63,141 nucleotides of DNA from the NCBI GenBank assembly GCA_003584005.1, contig QXHL01000015.1, positions 1 through 63,141 on the forward strand, given 5' to 3'. Positions 41,777 through 50,963 of this stretch are shown piece by piece. Numbering within the stretch: position 1 is the stretch's first letter; every line of letters starts with the position of its first letter. This DNA is from Alicyclobacillaceae bacterium I2511 (GTDB taxonomy: Bacteria > Bacillota > Bacilli > Alicyclobacillales > Alicyclobacillaceae). The notes under the pieces were generated by a model. That model did not search any database. It worked only from the letters and a program-made list of their open reading frames with translations, and was not told where the DNA came from. Made by a program: the position numbers and the translations under genes.

Positions 41777-43114
41777 ATGTTCCACAACATCCGGGTACGC
41801 CTCACGCTTTGGAGTGCATTGGTATTCTTCGTCATTTTGATTCTGTTTTCCCTGTCTTTGTATTTTAATCTGAAGGTGCGGCTGTACAACAGCCTTGACC
41901 GCCAAACCCTCAACCAAGTGCACCCGATGACACAGGCTGTCGAAGCAGGACATTTGCCGCCACCACTTCTTTATGGACAAGGCAATCCTGTCAGTAACGC
42001 CACCAATCTGCCGAATCGTTTCAACAGCCTCGGGACATCACCAGGATTTTCTACACAAGGTCTATTTGCAAGGGCCCCCTTGGGCCTCATTTTGTGGAAT
42101 TCAGACACGGGTCAGATTCTGTCCGGTCCGCTGACCGGGTTGGACACCACCGCGCAAGCGCAGTTGAGCGAACTGGCTCGCCAGCGCCTGACAGGAACGC
42201 TGAACTTACAAGGCCATCAAATGCGAGTTTTGAACTTGGCTTTACCAGCTACCCCTTCCACACACCAGGCCCTGGATTTGGAAATTTTGCGCAATAGTGA
42301 CGACATTCGCGACACCCTGACACAGACACGAATGATGCTACTCGTTGGCAGCCTGTTCGGGGCAGCTCTGTCCGTATTGGCCGGGTACCTGTTGGCTGGC
42401 AGGTCACTCATCCCCGTCCGCCGCGCTTGGGATAAGCAGGTGCAGTTTGTGGCAGACGCCTCCCACGAGTTGCGCACTCCCCTGGCCACCATTTCCGCAC
42501 AAGCGGAATTATTGTTGCGCCAGCCTGATGCCACTGTATCCCAACAAGCGACTACCGTGTCTGGCATTCTGTCAGAAGCACGAAGAATGAATCGGTTGGT
42601 TACTCAACTGCTCACCCTAGCCCGTTCGGGCTCCAACGAATCACTACTCGACAGACGCTTACATAACTTAAGCGACCTGACACGCACGGTTACGAACCAG
42701 TTTTTGCCGTTGTGTGAAGCCAGAGACATCCAACTGCAAACGACCATTCAACACAGTTTCCAGGCCTGGGTGGACGAAGAACGTTATCGCCAGATGCTGC
42801 TGATTCTCCTTGATAACGCCTTGAAATTTAGTCTCCCAGGGAGCACCATCACCATGGCAATGAACCCCGTCACCGCGCGTCGGGTGGAAGTTTCGGTGAC
42901 TGACACCGGACGTGGCATATCCGCTGCAGACTTGCCCCATGTTTTTGACCGTTTTTACCAGGGGGACAAAAGCCGCAGCAGCAGAGGTACCGGACTAGGT
43001 TTGTCGATTGCACAGTGGATTGCACAGGCTCACGCTGGCCAAATCTACGCCAGTAGCCAAGAAGGCAAAGGATCTCAGTTCACCGTGGTCCTGCCCTGCC
43101 AATCAGTTTCTTGA
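41777..43114 (+). CDS. Membrane sensor histidine kinase (partner of the upstream regulator)
   Basis: 445 residues. First transmembrane helix near residues 12-33 (SALVFFVILILFSLSLYF), an extracytoplasmic sensor region of about 150 residues, a second helix (LLVGSLFGAALSVLAGYLLA), a linker, HisKA with DASHELRTPLATIS, and HATPase_c with LLDNALKFS, DTGRGIS, DRFYQGDKSR and GTGLGLSIA. EnvZ/CssS-like layout. ATG 41777 has AAAGGGGAAA upstream. Ligand unknown; the neighbouring secreted protein may be functionally linked. Confidence 0.92.
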   Translation: MFHNIRVRLTLWSALVFFVILILFSLSLYFNLKVRLYNSLDRQTLNQVHPMTQAVEAGHLPPPLLYGQGNPVSNATNLPNRFNSLGTSPGFSTQGLFARAPLGLILWNSDTGQILSGPLTGLDTTAQAQLSELARQRLTGTLNLQGHQMRVLNLALPATPSTHQALDLEILRNSDDIRDTLTQTRMMLLVGSLFGAALSVLAGYLLAGRSLIPVRRAWDKQVQFVADASHELRTPLATISAQAELLLRQPDATVSQQATTVSGILSEARRMNRLVTQLLTLARSGSNESLLDRRLHNLSDLTRTVTNQFLPLCEARDIQLQTTIQHSFQAWVDEERYRQMLLILLDNALKFSLPGSTITMAMNPVTARRVEVSVTDTGRGISAADLPHVFDRFYQGDKSRSSRGTGLGLSIAQWIAQAHAGQIYASSQEGKGSQFTVVLPCQSVS

Positions 43115-43152
43115 ACTGGTTGACAGGCTACTGTTCAATTCTCGAAAAAAAA

Positions 43153-43191
43153 AGCGTAGGGCATGCATTTCTCCACTGCATGCCCTACGCT
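43153..43191. terminator. Bidirectional terminator, kinase / citrate synthase
   Basis: 15-bp perfect stem AGCGTAGGGCATGCA (43153-43167) / TGCATGCCCTACGCT (43177-43191) preceded by an A9 run, i.e. a T-run for the minus-strand transcript. Confidence 0.85.
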
Positions 43192-43241
43192 TCTATCACA
43201 ATCCCTTTTTCAGTCACACACCCTGCACTCCATACCCTTAC

Positions 43242-44378
43242 TTAACGAATCGCCAGCGGTTTATACTCCAAATGAGTGGGTCCTGTGTACTCCGCACGCG
43301 GCCGAATGAGACGATTGTTTTCGTACTGCTCCAGCACATGTGCCGTCCAGCCTGAAATTCGGCTAACCGCGAAAATGGGGGTATACAGGTGAATGGGAAC
43401 ACCTAAGGCATAGTAGAAGGACCCAGAGTAAAAGTCCACATTACAGTGCAAACCTTTCTTTTCTAAAATTTTCTTTTCAACGACTTCGGACATATCATAC
43501 CACTGAGTGGTTCCCGCCAACTCACCCGCTTGGCGGCTCAACTTGCGAAGGTGTGTAGCACGAGGGTCCTCTGTCTTGTACACACGGTGACCAAAACCCA
43601 TAATCTTTTTCTTCTCTACCAAAGCATTCTCAATCCAGGACTCCACATGGTCCATACTACCAATTTCAAGCAGCATTTTCATCACTTGTTCATTAGCACC
43701 CCCATGCAAAGGTCCACGCAGAGTGCCTACCGCCGAGGTGATGGCGGAGTACATGTCAGACAGTGTGCCTGCAGTAACCCGGGCCGAGAAGGTAGAAGCG
43801 TTCAACTCATGATCTGCATGTAAAATGAGTGCAGTATTGAACCCACGCTCTGCAAACTCACTGGGTTTTTCTCCATTTAATAAGTAAAAAAAGTTAGCTG
43901 CCATACTCAGTGAAGTGTCGGGGGTTACCGGCTCCAACCCCTTGCTCAACCGCTCAAACGTCGCCGCCATAGTGGGGATTTGGGCCACTAAGCGCACTGC
44001 CTTGCGGAAATTAGCCTCCCGAGACTCATCCCCATTGTCCGGATCATATAATCCGGCATAGGAAACCGCTGTCCGCAAAATCTCCATGGGATCCACATTT
44101 TTAGGAGCAGAACGGAGAAAATTGAGAACTTCTGGGTGCAAGGAACGTTCCTTTGACAAATTTTCCTTAAATGTATTCAGCTGTGCCAAGGTAGGGAGAT
44201 CTCCATACCACAGAAGGTACACGACTTCTTCAAAAGCCGCACCGCCGTTTACCAAGTCATTAATGTTGTACCCCCGGTACACCAAACGTCCTTCATGGCC
44301 ATCCACAAAACAAATTCCCGAAGTATTCGCTACTACATCTTCCAGTCCCGCTTTAAACCCATCCGTTGCAGTTGTCAT
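43242..44378 (-). CDS. Citrate synthase
   Basis: First TCA-cycle enzyme. 378 residues, the size of the short Gram-positive form (CitZ-like). Catalytic residues are visible: His in LHADHELNAS, His in MGFGHRVYKTEDPR, and Asp in NVDFYSGSFYYALGVP. RPRAEYTGP near the C-terminus matches the CoA-binding tail. It could in principle be a 2-methylcitrate synthase; context gives no prp genes, so citrate synthase is favoured. ATG 44378 with GGGAG 12 nt upstream. Promoter enclosed by an inverted repeat. Confidence 0.93.
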   Translation of the reverse strand: MTTATDGFKAGLEDVVANTSGICFVDGHEGRLVYRGYNINDLVNGGAAFEEVVYLLWYGDLPTLAQLNTFKENLSKERSLHPEVLNFLRSAPKNVDPMEILRTAVSYAGLYDPDNGDESREANFRKAVRLVAQIPTMAATFERLSKGLEPVTPDTSLSMAANFFYLLNGEKPSEFAERGFNTALILHADHELNASTFSARVTAGTLSDMYSAITSAVGTLRGPLHGGANEQVMKMLLEIGSMDHVESWIENALVEKKKIMGFGHRVYKTEDPRATHLRKLSRQAGELAGTTQWYDMSEVVEKKILEKKGLHCNVDFYSGSFYYALGVPIHLYTPIFAVSRISGWTAHVLEQYENNRLIRPRAEYTGPTHLEYKPLAIR

Positions 44379-44517
44379 ATTAAAATCGCTCCCTTTCGAA
44401 GCTCAGCGCTTATCCTGTGCGCCCATCCTATACGAAGTCCCATAAGGAAACAGTGAAGAGGTTGCGCAACTTGACAGCGCTTTCCCTTGAACTTAAAACT
44501 ACCTTGCCTGTTACGTT

Positions 44518-44540
44518 CTGCAGGTATTATACACCTGCAG
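44518..44540 (-). promoter_or_regulatory. Citrate synthase promoter -10 inside an inverted repeat
   Basis: Perfect 8-bp arms CTGCAGGT and ACCTGCAG flank seven bases that hold a perfect minus-strand TATAAT (44526-44531). A protein bound to the repeat would cover the -10. The -35 is weak, which suggests an activator or a repressible weak promoter. The leader to the start codon is about 140 nt. Confidence 0.6.
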
Positions 44541-44631
44541 GTACCCCACTCCCACAGTAAAAACGCCACTTTGGCCACAATTCATTAATTTGTGACAAAG
44601 ACAGCCTGCCACAGCCCAGTTTGGACGAAAG

Positions 44632-44997
44632 CTAACCTTGGGATTCAGTCCATTGACCTGACTGTCGCTGCCTTCGTTGACTCCAATATACGGTAAAGTT
44701 TACAATGGCTAATACAATCGGCCCAAGCATCCAAAACAGGGTGACATTATCTTGATAAATAACTCCTGCTAATCCGCTGACAACGGTAGCTAACAGAAAT
44801 ATTAGCCCGCTGGCAAGTGGTGACAGCCAGACTAGTACCACTGCCGTCGCGCACAGCAACGCCACAAGAATACCGCCCCCGCCATCACCCACCAGTTGTG
44901 GAATCTGATTGACAACACCAACAGCAGCAATCAGATATGATTCAATGCCCACATAAGTCGCAAATAAAATCCCGAGCACCATCGTGATCCACCTCAT
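44632..44997 (-). CDS. Four-helix membrane protein of unknown function
   Basis: 121 residues with four hydrophobic helices: ITMVLGILFATYVGIESYL, ILVALLCATAVVLVWLSPL, GLIFLLATVVSGLAGVIY and WMLGPIVLAIVNFTVY, and a hydrophilic C-terminal tail (RRQRQSGQWTESQG). ATG 44997 has GAAGG 8-9 nt upstream; GTG 45006 is possible but poorly spaced. Not recognised. It is monocistronic, downstream of the YjcZ-like genes on the same strand. Confidence 0.65.
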   Translation of the reverse strand: MRWITMVLGILFATYVGIESYLIAAVGVVNQIPQLVGDGGGGILVALLCATAVVLVWLSPLASGLIFLLATVVSGLAGVIYQDNVTLFWMLGPIVLAIVNFTVYWSQRRQRQSGQWTESQG

Positions 44998-45285
44998 AAA
45001 ACTCACCTTCTTTCCGTAAATAAAAACACAAGGCAGGATGGCCCAGTCAATTCTCCTCAGCCATGCCCTGACCCTTTTACAAGTTCTTTGGAATATTCGT
45101 CTTTAGTTTGTATGGCCATTGTAGTCGGAGTTAGGTGGCGAAGTCTGTCGGAATTGGCATTTCACCAAGCAAGCGGTAAAAATGGCTGAACAAAGACACG
45201 GAGTGGCAAAGGGGCGGCCGCACCCTGCCCACCTGCATGGTGGGATGCCCATTTAAGCACGGGTGCTGACCGCCGCAAAGGTTCA

Positions 45286-45417
45286 TTAGTAAACAGGGGT
45301 GGTGGTACAAGTGGTAGTACTTGTGGCATAAGGCACTAACAGAATAAACAAAACAAAGATAATCAAAAACACAACGGCCCAACGCGTGTATCCCCCAAAG
45401 GCACCTCCATCATACAT
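45286..45417 (-). CDS. YjcZ-like micro-protein 2
   Basis: 43 residues, MYDGGAFGGYTRWAVV followed by one hydrophobic helix (FLIIFVLFILLVP) and a Thr/Cys-rich tail (ATSTTTCTTTPVY). Strong AAAGGAGGCG ribosome-binding site 9 nt upstream. Its first half is nearly the same as the gene at 45464-45574, so the pair arose by duplication. Resembles the YjcZ/SscA type of tiny single-helix proteins made late in sporulation, but the Thr-rich tail is unusual. Confidence 0.7.
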   Translation of the reverse strand: MYDGGAFGGYTRWAVVFLIIFVLFILLVPYATSTTTCTTTPVY

Positions 45418-45463
45418 GTGTAGCTCGCCTCCTTTCTATTCCCCATCGGACGCACGTGTGAAT

Positions 45464-45574
45464 TTAATAGCCAGCACCTGCAGCTCCATAACCGGGAACA
45501 AGCAGGAAGAACAGCACAAAGATAATCAGAAACACGACAGCCCAGCGGGTGTATCCCCCAAACGTTCCGTACAT
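45464..45574 (-). CDS. YjcZ-like micro-protein 1
   Basis: 36 residues: MYGTFGGYTRWAVV, one helix (FLIIFVLFFLLVPG) and a Gly/Ala/Tyr tail (YGAAGAGY). AAGGGGGTG lies 7-8 nt upstream of ATG 45574. Gly/Tyr-rich ends and a single helix fit the YjcZ family of sporulation micro-proteins. Lies 46 bp upstream of its paralogue on the same strand. Confidence 0.7.
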   Translation of the reverse strand: MYGTFGGYTRWAVVFLIIFVLFFLLVPGYGAAGAGY

Positions 45575-45976
45575 TTGCGGCACCCCCTTCTTTTTCTGAC
45601 CTGCTACACCTTACGTCCACGTGCATCCACGTGTGTAGGTGTTCGCCCTAACAAATTGGGCAACGGCCACAAAAATTTCCAATAATCGAGTCGAACTGTC
45701 TGTAATCCCTGGCCAGCAGCCTCGACCAGCAGCCCAGATCAGTAGCCCAGATCAGTAGCCCCGGCCATCTGACGGCGCAGCGACAATTTGTGTTTCTCAG
45801 TGAACGGTTTCGTTTACTGAAAGGGGTGTAAGAAAGGTGTAAGAGAGGAAAAACTGTGGAAAAAATTTTGGGAGATTGGGCCTGTAGGCGTACCCTAGAG
45901 GCCCTGGATTGTTTTCCCATCCGGCTCTGACCGCCACCGCCCCCCACCGTTGAGGCTGTGTGGCTGCAAACAAGAA
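45575..45976. other. Intergenic stretch with a 13-bp tandem repeat
   Basis: 402 bp between fhs and the YjcZ-like genes. AGCCCAGATCAGT is repeated in tandem at 45731-45743 and 45744-45756, followed by a partial third unit. No gene seen; the promoter of the YjcZ-like genes is expected here but is not clear. Confidence 0.5.
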
Positions 45977-47647
45977 TTAAAACAGACCTGTCACCTTGCC
46001 TTGTTCATCCATGTCCACGCGCAAGGCGTTGGGGTGCTTAGGCAACCCTGGCATCGTCATAATGTCTCCTGCCAAGCAAACAAGAAAACCTGCCCCTAAA
46101 GAAGGACGAATTTCCCGTACAGTGACAGTAAAGCCTTGCACATCCCCCAACCGTTGGGCATTATCCGAGAAAGAGTATTGAGTTTTCGCCATGCAAATGG
46201 GCAAATGACCCCAACCATTGCGTTCACATTCCGCTAGTTGACGTTTCGCTAAGTCTGTAAACTGTACATCCCCGGCCTCATAGACTTCTTTACAGATGGT
46301 TTCCACCTTTTCTTGCACCGATCCGTTCAGATCGTACAGGGGTGCAAAGTGGCTCATACCACTTTCGACCCTCTGTATAACCGCCCTCGCCAGGTCCAGA
46401 CCACCTTCCCCACCTTTGGCCCACACCTCCGTCAAAGCCACTGACAAGTCGTTTTCTTGGCACAGTTCCACTACGCGAGACAGTTCCGCATCCGTGTCAT
46501 TTGTGAAACGATTGAGTGAAACTACAAAGGGCACCTGGTACTTAGCAAGAATTCGAGCATGGTGTTTCAGATTTTCAAATCCCCGTTCTAGGGCCCCTAA
46601 ATTTTCCTGACCCAGTTGTTTTTTCGAGACGCCCCCGTGATACTTCAGTGCTCTCACCGTGGCCACCAGAACAACCGCATCTGGTTTGAGGTTTCCTTTG
46701 CGGCACTTGATATCAAAAAACTTTTCAGCCCCCAAATCCGACCCAAATCCCGCCTCGGTCACCACATACTCTCCCAGCTTCAAGGCCGTTTTTGTCGCAA
46801 TGAGGCTGTTACACCCGTGGGCAATATTGCCGAAGGGCCCCCCGTGCACGAGAGCCGGTGTATTTTCTAGGGTTTGCACAAGATTAGGGTGAATGGCATC
46901 CTTAAGCAGCACCGACAGGGCCCCCTGTGCACCCAGGTCCCGTACATATACTGGCGTGTTTTCGAAAGTATAGCCGATTAAAATATTTGATAGAGCCGCT
47001 TTCAGTCCAGCCATATCTTCTACTAAACATAGGATAGCCATAATCTCAGAGGCGACAGTAATATCAAACCCTGTTTCTCGGGTCACCCCGTTGCCCTTTC
47101 CACCCAAGCCAATGACCACGTCGCGCAATGCTCTATCATTGATGTCCAAAACCCGACGCCAGGTGATTCGTTCCGGGTCTAGTCTCAGTTCGTTTCCTTG
47201 ATAAAGATGATTGTCAATCATCGCCGACAATAGATTGTGGGCGGTCGTAATGGCGTGAAAGTCCCCCGTAAAATGAAGGTTGATATCCTCCATGGGGATT
47301 ACTTGGGCGTATCCACCACCGGCAGCCCCACCTTTGAGGCCAAAATTGGGTCCCAATGAGGGCTCCCGGATGGTCGCAAGGGTTCTTCGTCCCAGTTTGT
47401 TTAACGCTTGGGCCAGCCCCACCGTCACCGTGGACTTCCCCTCCCCCGCTGGTGTCGGACTCATGGCCGTGACGAGTACCAGTTTGGCATCTGGTTCATC
47501 CTCGCGCTGTTTCAGCACCTGCACGTTAATTTTTGCCTTGTCCCATCCATAGGGTTGCCAGTCCGCTTCCGTCAACCCTAAGTGGTTCGCAATTTCCCGA
47601 ATGGGCAGTCGTTTGGCTTCTTGGGCAATTTCAATATCGCTTTTCAT
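45977..47647 (-). CDS. fhs: Formate-tetrahydrofolate ligase
   Basis: Makes 10-formyl-THF from formate, THF and ATP. 556 residues, the usual length. P-loop TPAGEGKSTVTVGLAQAL, LKGGAAGGGYAQVIPMEDIN, FTGDFHAITTAHNLLSA and PFGNIAHGCNSLIAT are diagnostic. ATG 47647 has AAGGGTGG upstream; an in-frame extension to 47695 lacks family similarity. The formate could come from hut or other pathways; here hutG would release formamide instead. Confidence 0.96.
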   Translation of the reverse strand: MKSDIEIAQEAKRLPIREIANHLGLTEADWQPYGWDKAKINVQVLKQREDEPDAKLVLVTAMSPTPAGEGKSTVTVGLAQALNKLGRRTLATIREPSLGPNFGLKGGAAGGGYAQVIPMEDINLHFTGDFHAITTAHNLLSAMIDNHLYQGNELRLDPERITWRRVLDINDRALRDVVIGLGGKGNGVTRETGFDITVASEIMAILCLVEDMAGLKAALSNILIGYTFENTPVYVRDLGAQGALSVLLKDAIHPNLVQTLENTPALVHGGPFGNIAHGCNSLIATKTALKLGEYVVTEAGFGSDLGAEKFFDIKCRKGNLKPDAVVLVATVRALKYHGGVSKKQLGQENLGALERGFENLKHHARILAKYQVPFVVSLNRFTNDTDAELSRVVELCQENDLSVALTEVWAKGGEGGLDLARAVIQRVESGMSHFAPLYDLNGSVQEKVETICKEVYEAGDVQFTDLAKRQLAECERNGWGHLPICMAKTQYSFSDNAQRLGDVQGFTVTVREIRPSLGAGFLVCLAGDIMTMPGLPKHPNALRVDMDEQGKVTGLF

Positions 47648-47979
47648 GTTTACCGCCACCCTTGTCAGATTCATACCCCCATTACAATACATCATTTGCT
47701 ACTTCAACCAGAGTAAGCGTTGACATTCCATGTGAAAAAGATTTGACAGGTCGTGGGAGCTTCTTCACACCTCACCAGAACTCCTGATTCACCGGGCCAA
47801 TACATCCCCTGCAGTTGAAATAAGTGCCACATGGCATAGAGATGAAGATTTGCTAAGGAATTGATAAAAATTTACAAAATGTAGCTGAATCCCCTTTATG
47901 ATCTACCAGGGCATGTTAAGTTTAGCGGAGAAGCATTCACCTTTTTCAATACCATCCGTTTGGAGGCGTAATTTGTGCG
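47648..47979. other. Divergent intergenic region fhs / sensor kinase
   Basis: 332 bp without a gene. The part near 47860-47900 is A/T-rich (GATAAAAATTTACAAAATG) and is the probable promoter region of the kinase. Confidence 0.4.
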
Positions 47980-49410
47980 ATGAAACTGAAAGTAGCCGTG
48001 TTCACCGGACTCATTCTGTCGCTGATTTTGTTGGCTTTCAACACCTTCATATACTTTACACTGAATAATCACTTGATTAGCAATGAATTGACCGCCTTAA
48101 GCAGCCGTGCTGAAACCATCGCCCAGTCCTACCAATCCCACATAAATGAGGGGCAATCCCCCGGCTTTGCAGGGGCCTATGAATGGCTTCATCGTTTCGA
48201 TCGCGAAGGTCAGCGTGTGGCCCTATTGTCCCCAAAAGGGACCGTATTGGTGCAGATGGGTACAGCAACATTGCCTTTGCAAACTGTGGCGGCGCAATTT
48301 CATCCTGCCCAACAGGGGGCCTTTCCCTTGCGCTCCTACCTAACCCCAGCCCGAAACCTTGCTTACGTGAGTGACATTACCCCCGTATTCAGCGATGAGC
48401 AAAACAAGGTACTCGGCTATGTGGTGATATTATCCAGTACTGCGGGCGTACGAGAATATATGCACACCCTATTGGCCGTGCTAATTACCGGATCCATCGG
48501 AGCCATCTTACTAGCCATGGCAGCTGGATATCTAGTCTCAGCACTGGCAGTCCGCCCCATCAATCAAATGATTCGCAAGGTCAGCCAAATCCAGGCAAAC
48601 AGCCTCAATGAACGCGTGCGCGTGCCCCACGGTCACGACGAAGTAGTACGATTGGCTGTCACCTTTAACCGCATGCTGGCACGAATCCAGCAATCCTTTG
48701 CACAGCAAAGTCGTTTTGTGGCAGATGCCTCCCATGAAATCCGGACACCTCTCACCATCATTCTGGGTTATGCAGCACTGCTTAATCGTTGGGGCAAAGC
48801 CGACCCTACCATTGTCCAAAAAGCTATTGAAGTCATCCAACGAGAATCCCACCGCCTACAGGAATTGACTGAAGACCTACTCATTCTGGCCGGTCTAGAG
48901 ATTGCCAGTGAAGCGACGTCCCAAGCCACCTTGTTAGATCCCGTCATCTCAAGCGTACTGGACACCTTAGCACCCTTGCACCCCGCTTTACATCTGCAGA
49001 CCCACCTGAATGCCCCAGAAGCAGTGCAGTTTTCTGGCACTCATCTAAAGCAAGTGGTGTATAACCTAATTGACAACGCCATCAAATATACCCCAGAACA
49101 GGGCACCGTCCGCGTCGAGACTGCGAGGTCCGGAAACGAAGTGCAAATGCGCGTAACAGACACTGGGCCCGGTATCCCTCCGGAAGACCTGCCACATATT
49201 TTTGAACGCTTTTACCGTGTTGATAAGGCCAGAATGCGTAGCAAAGGAGGAAATGGTCTTGGCCTAGCCATCGTCCATGAATTAGTAAATCTTTATGGTG
49301 GGACCATTAGCGCCGCCAGTGTGACAGGCCAAGGCACGGTGATGACTGTCCGCTTCCGCACCCGAGTGAGAGAATCCAACACAGAATTTTTTTCACATTC
49401 TCCACCTTGA
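47980..49410 (+). CDS. Orphan membrane sensor histidine kinase (HAMP-HisKA-HATPase)
   Basis: 476 residues. Transmembrane helix 1 (VFTGLILSLILLAFNTFIYF), an extracytoplasmic sensor of about 130 residues, helix 2 (LLAVLITGSIGAILLAMAAG), HAMP (RPINQMIRKVSQIQ), HisKA with DASHEIRTPLTIILG, HATPase_c with NLIDNAIKYTPEQG, DTGPGIPPEDLPHIFERF and GNGLGLAIV. No response regulator is next to it. ATG 47980 has GGAGG about 12 nt upstream. Input unknown. Confidence 0.92.
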   Translation: MKLKVAVFTGLILSLILLAFNTFIYFTLNNHLISNELTALSSRAETIAQSYQSHINEGQSPGFAGAYEWLHRFDREGQRVALLSPKGTVLVQMGTATLPLQTVAAQFHPAQQGAFPLRSYLTPARNLAYVSDITPVFSDEQNKVLGYVVILSSTAGVREYMHTLLAVLITGSIGAILLAMAAGYLVSALAVRPINQMIRKVSQIQANSLNERVRVPHGHDEVVRLAVTFNRMLARIQQSFAQQSRFVADASHEIRTPLTIILGYAALLNRWGKADPTIVQKAIEVIQRESHRLQELTEDLLILAGLEIASEATSQATLLDPVISSVLDTLAPLHPALHLQTHLNAPEAVQFSGTHLKQVVYNLIDNAIKYTPEQGTVRVETARSGNEVQMRVTDTGPGIPPEDLPHIFERFYRVDKARMRSKGGNGLGLAIVHELVNLYGGTISAASVTGQGTVMTVRFRTRVRESNTEFFSHSPP

Positions 49411-49673
49411 CACACAACGGTTTCAAAACCGTTAAGGAATTGCCAAATCATGGCGATGGAGCGATTGAATCGCAACACAGGCCCTTTACTTTTCACCCAC
49501 AGGGGAGTATAGTGAAGAAGTTCAGGAGCCACCCGCATTCACCTATGCATGTATGAGCCGTTCTTTTTACGCCTCATAGGGGCCGGGAAAAGGTCGGTTT
49601 TATATAGCGGCATAAACCAATCATGTGCAAATGAACAAATATCGTGCTTATGGAAGCACTAGGAGGAACTACT
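49411..49673 (+). promoter_or_regulatory. Long leader / promoter region of the cold-shock gene
   Basis: About 260 bp. A small hairpin (AACGGTTT/AAACCGTT, 49416-49434) after the kinase gene may be its terminator. A long untranslated leader is typical of cold-shock genes and several A/T-rich stretches (TTTTATATAGCGG) could be promoters, but no single one is certain. Confidence 0.35.
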
Positions 49674-49868
49674 ATGTATGAAGGCACTGTGAAATGGTTT
49701 AACGCGGAAAAAGGCTTTGGCTTTATTTCTCGCGAAGATGGAGAGGACGTATTTGTTCACTTCAGCGCCATTCAAGGTGATGGTTACAAGACTCTTGAAG
49801 AGGGTCAGCGTGTTACCTTTGAAATTGTGCAAGGTCCGAAAGGTCCCCAAGCTGCTAATGTGGCGTAA
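49674..49868 (+). CDS. Cold-shock protein, CspA family
   Basis: 64-residue OB-fold RNA chaperone. RNP1 (KGFGFI) and RNP2 (VFVHFSAI) are intact, and [18 protein letters not shown] is the typical start. AGGAGG lies 9 nt upstream of ATG 49674. Followed by a strong terminator, and then by a YdjO-like gene that is also cold-linked in Bacillus. Confidence 0.95.
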   Translation: MYEGTVKWFNAEKGFGFISREDGEDVFVHFSAIQGDGYKTLEEGQRVTFEIVQGPKGPQAANVA

Positions 49869-49881
49869 TTAAGTGACCCTC

Positions 49882-49916
49882 AAAAAAGCCCACGTAGAGT
49901 ATACGTGGGCTTTTTT
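49882..49916 (+). terminator. Rho-independent terminator of the cold-shock gene
   Basis: AAAAAAGCCCACGTA pairs with TACGTGGGCTTTTTT: a 15-bp stem with a five-base loop and a T6 tail. Confidence 0.92.
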
Positions 49917-50039
49917 AAACCAGTATCCGTCGAATTAAAGTGTTCTGCGGATGCACCCCTCCGCATCCGTTACTTCCAATGCCGCGTTCGGTCATTTATG
50001 CCAATCAAATACCCATTCAACCCGAAAGGGGAAATTTTT

Positions 50040-50219
50040 ATGGCCTATAGTTATAACAAGAAACCGGCTAGTCAACATGTCTATGCGGATATGACGGTTT
50101 GGCAATGTTCAGCCTGTAACTGTTGGTCGAGACTGGAGTTTATTCAAAGCGATGAACCTAAGTGTCCAGTGTGTAGCAGTCAGATGGTTCAACAGACAAA
50201 AAACATTCGTATAGAATAG
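50040..50219 (+). CDS. YdjO-like cold-inducible zinc-ribbon protein
   Basis: 59 residues with two CXXC knuckles, VWQCSACNCWSR and EPKCPVCSSQM, forming a zinc ribbon, as in the YdjO family that is cold-induced in B. subtilis. ATG 50040 has AAAGGGG about 8 nt upstream. Next to the cold-shock gene, in the same direction, but separated by its terminator. A role in cold adaptation is inferred from family and neighbour. Confidence 0.75.
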   Translation: MAYSYNKKPASQHVYADMTVWQCSACNCWSRLEFIQSDEPKCPVCSSQMVQQTKNIRIE

Positions 50220-50963
50220 GGTCCCTAGGGCACAGAGAAAGTTAATAAACAAGCTTGGAAAAGCGAACCCGGCAGAGTTTCTAGCTGATACAAGAAAACG
50301 AAAACTGATGCGAAAAAAACAGAATAATGAAAGTCCTACTAGCCCAACAAAGTTACTCAGGGGTACTTTGTTGGGCTAGTGTTCAGTTAACCCCTTTCCT
50401 CTGTACACTCCGATGGATAAATCCGAGATATTCTAAAAACCTATACCTTTGCACTCTCGCAGACTCTCGCGTTGGCTTGCGCCATTGCTACAACCTCCCG
50501 CGCAGATTTCCAGTTTTAGCGGCAATAAGCACGAAACTGGTGCATACCCTTCTTGCAGGTAAAACGATCGCCAATGGGCAACCGGGGAATTGGGGGGATT
50601 CGGGGGCGAGCGTTATTTCTAAGCGGAGATGCAATTGATTCCTCTCCAGACGCTTGCAATCCGCACAACCTACCCCCGCCTGTGTTGCCACGCGGATTCT
50701 GCAATCCTCTGTCTAATGACTTATAGTACTCCAATGTAGTAAGACGTAGGACGTGTTTTACTTTGCATCGCTTCGAGGATGTGGTCCCCCTAAAAGAACA
50801 GAACCCTTTGCACACCTGCAGGGTTTTGATATACTTTGTCGAAAATAGTCTTTGGGGCTTTGAACTTTGACGAGCCTACCTTACTTGTTCTCTGTATTAA
50901 TTTGAGTTTAAAGTATAGGCCGTTACATACCGGGTCTACCGACTCTGGAAGGCGGTTTGTTGA
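50220..50963. other. Large intergenic region with an orphan hairpin
   Basis: 744 bp. Contains a perfect 16-bp stem (50338-50353 with 50365-50380, loop 11 nt) lacking a T-run. Minus-strand open frames in 50488-50815 overlap each other and have no ribosome-binding site or known motif. The final 150 bp are A/T-rich and probably hold the promoter of the GGDEF/EAL gene. I could not match a c-di-GMP riboswitch. Confidence 0.5.

Noticed and set aside
50488-50815. Two overlapping minus-strand ORFs of 67 and 99 codons
   Set aside because: Different frames over the same DNA, no ribosome-binding sites and no family features.
50820-50960. c-di-GMP riboswitch before the GGDEF/EAL gene
   Set aside because: The characteristic conserved core and tetraloop segments of GEMM riboswitches are not visible.
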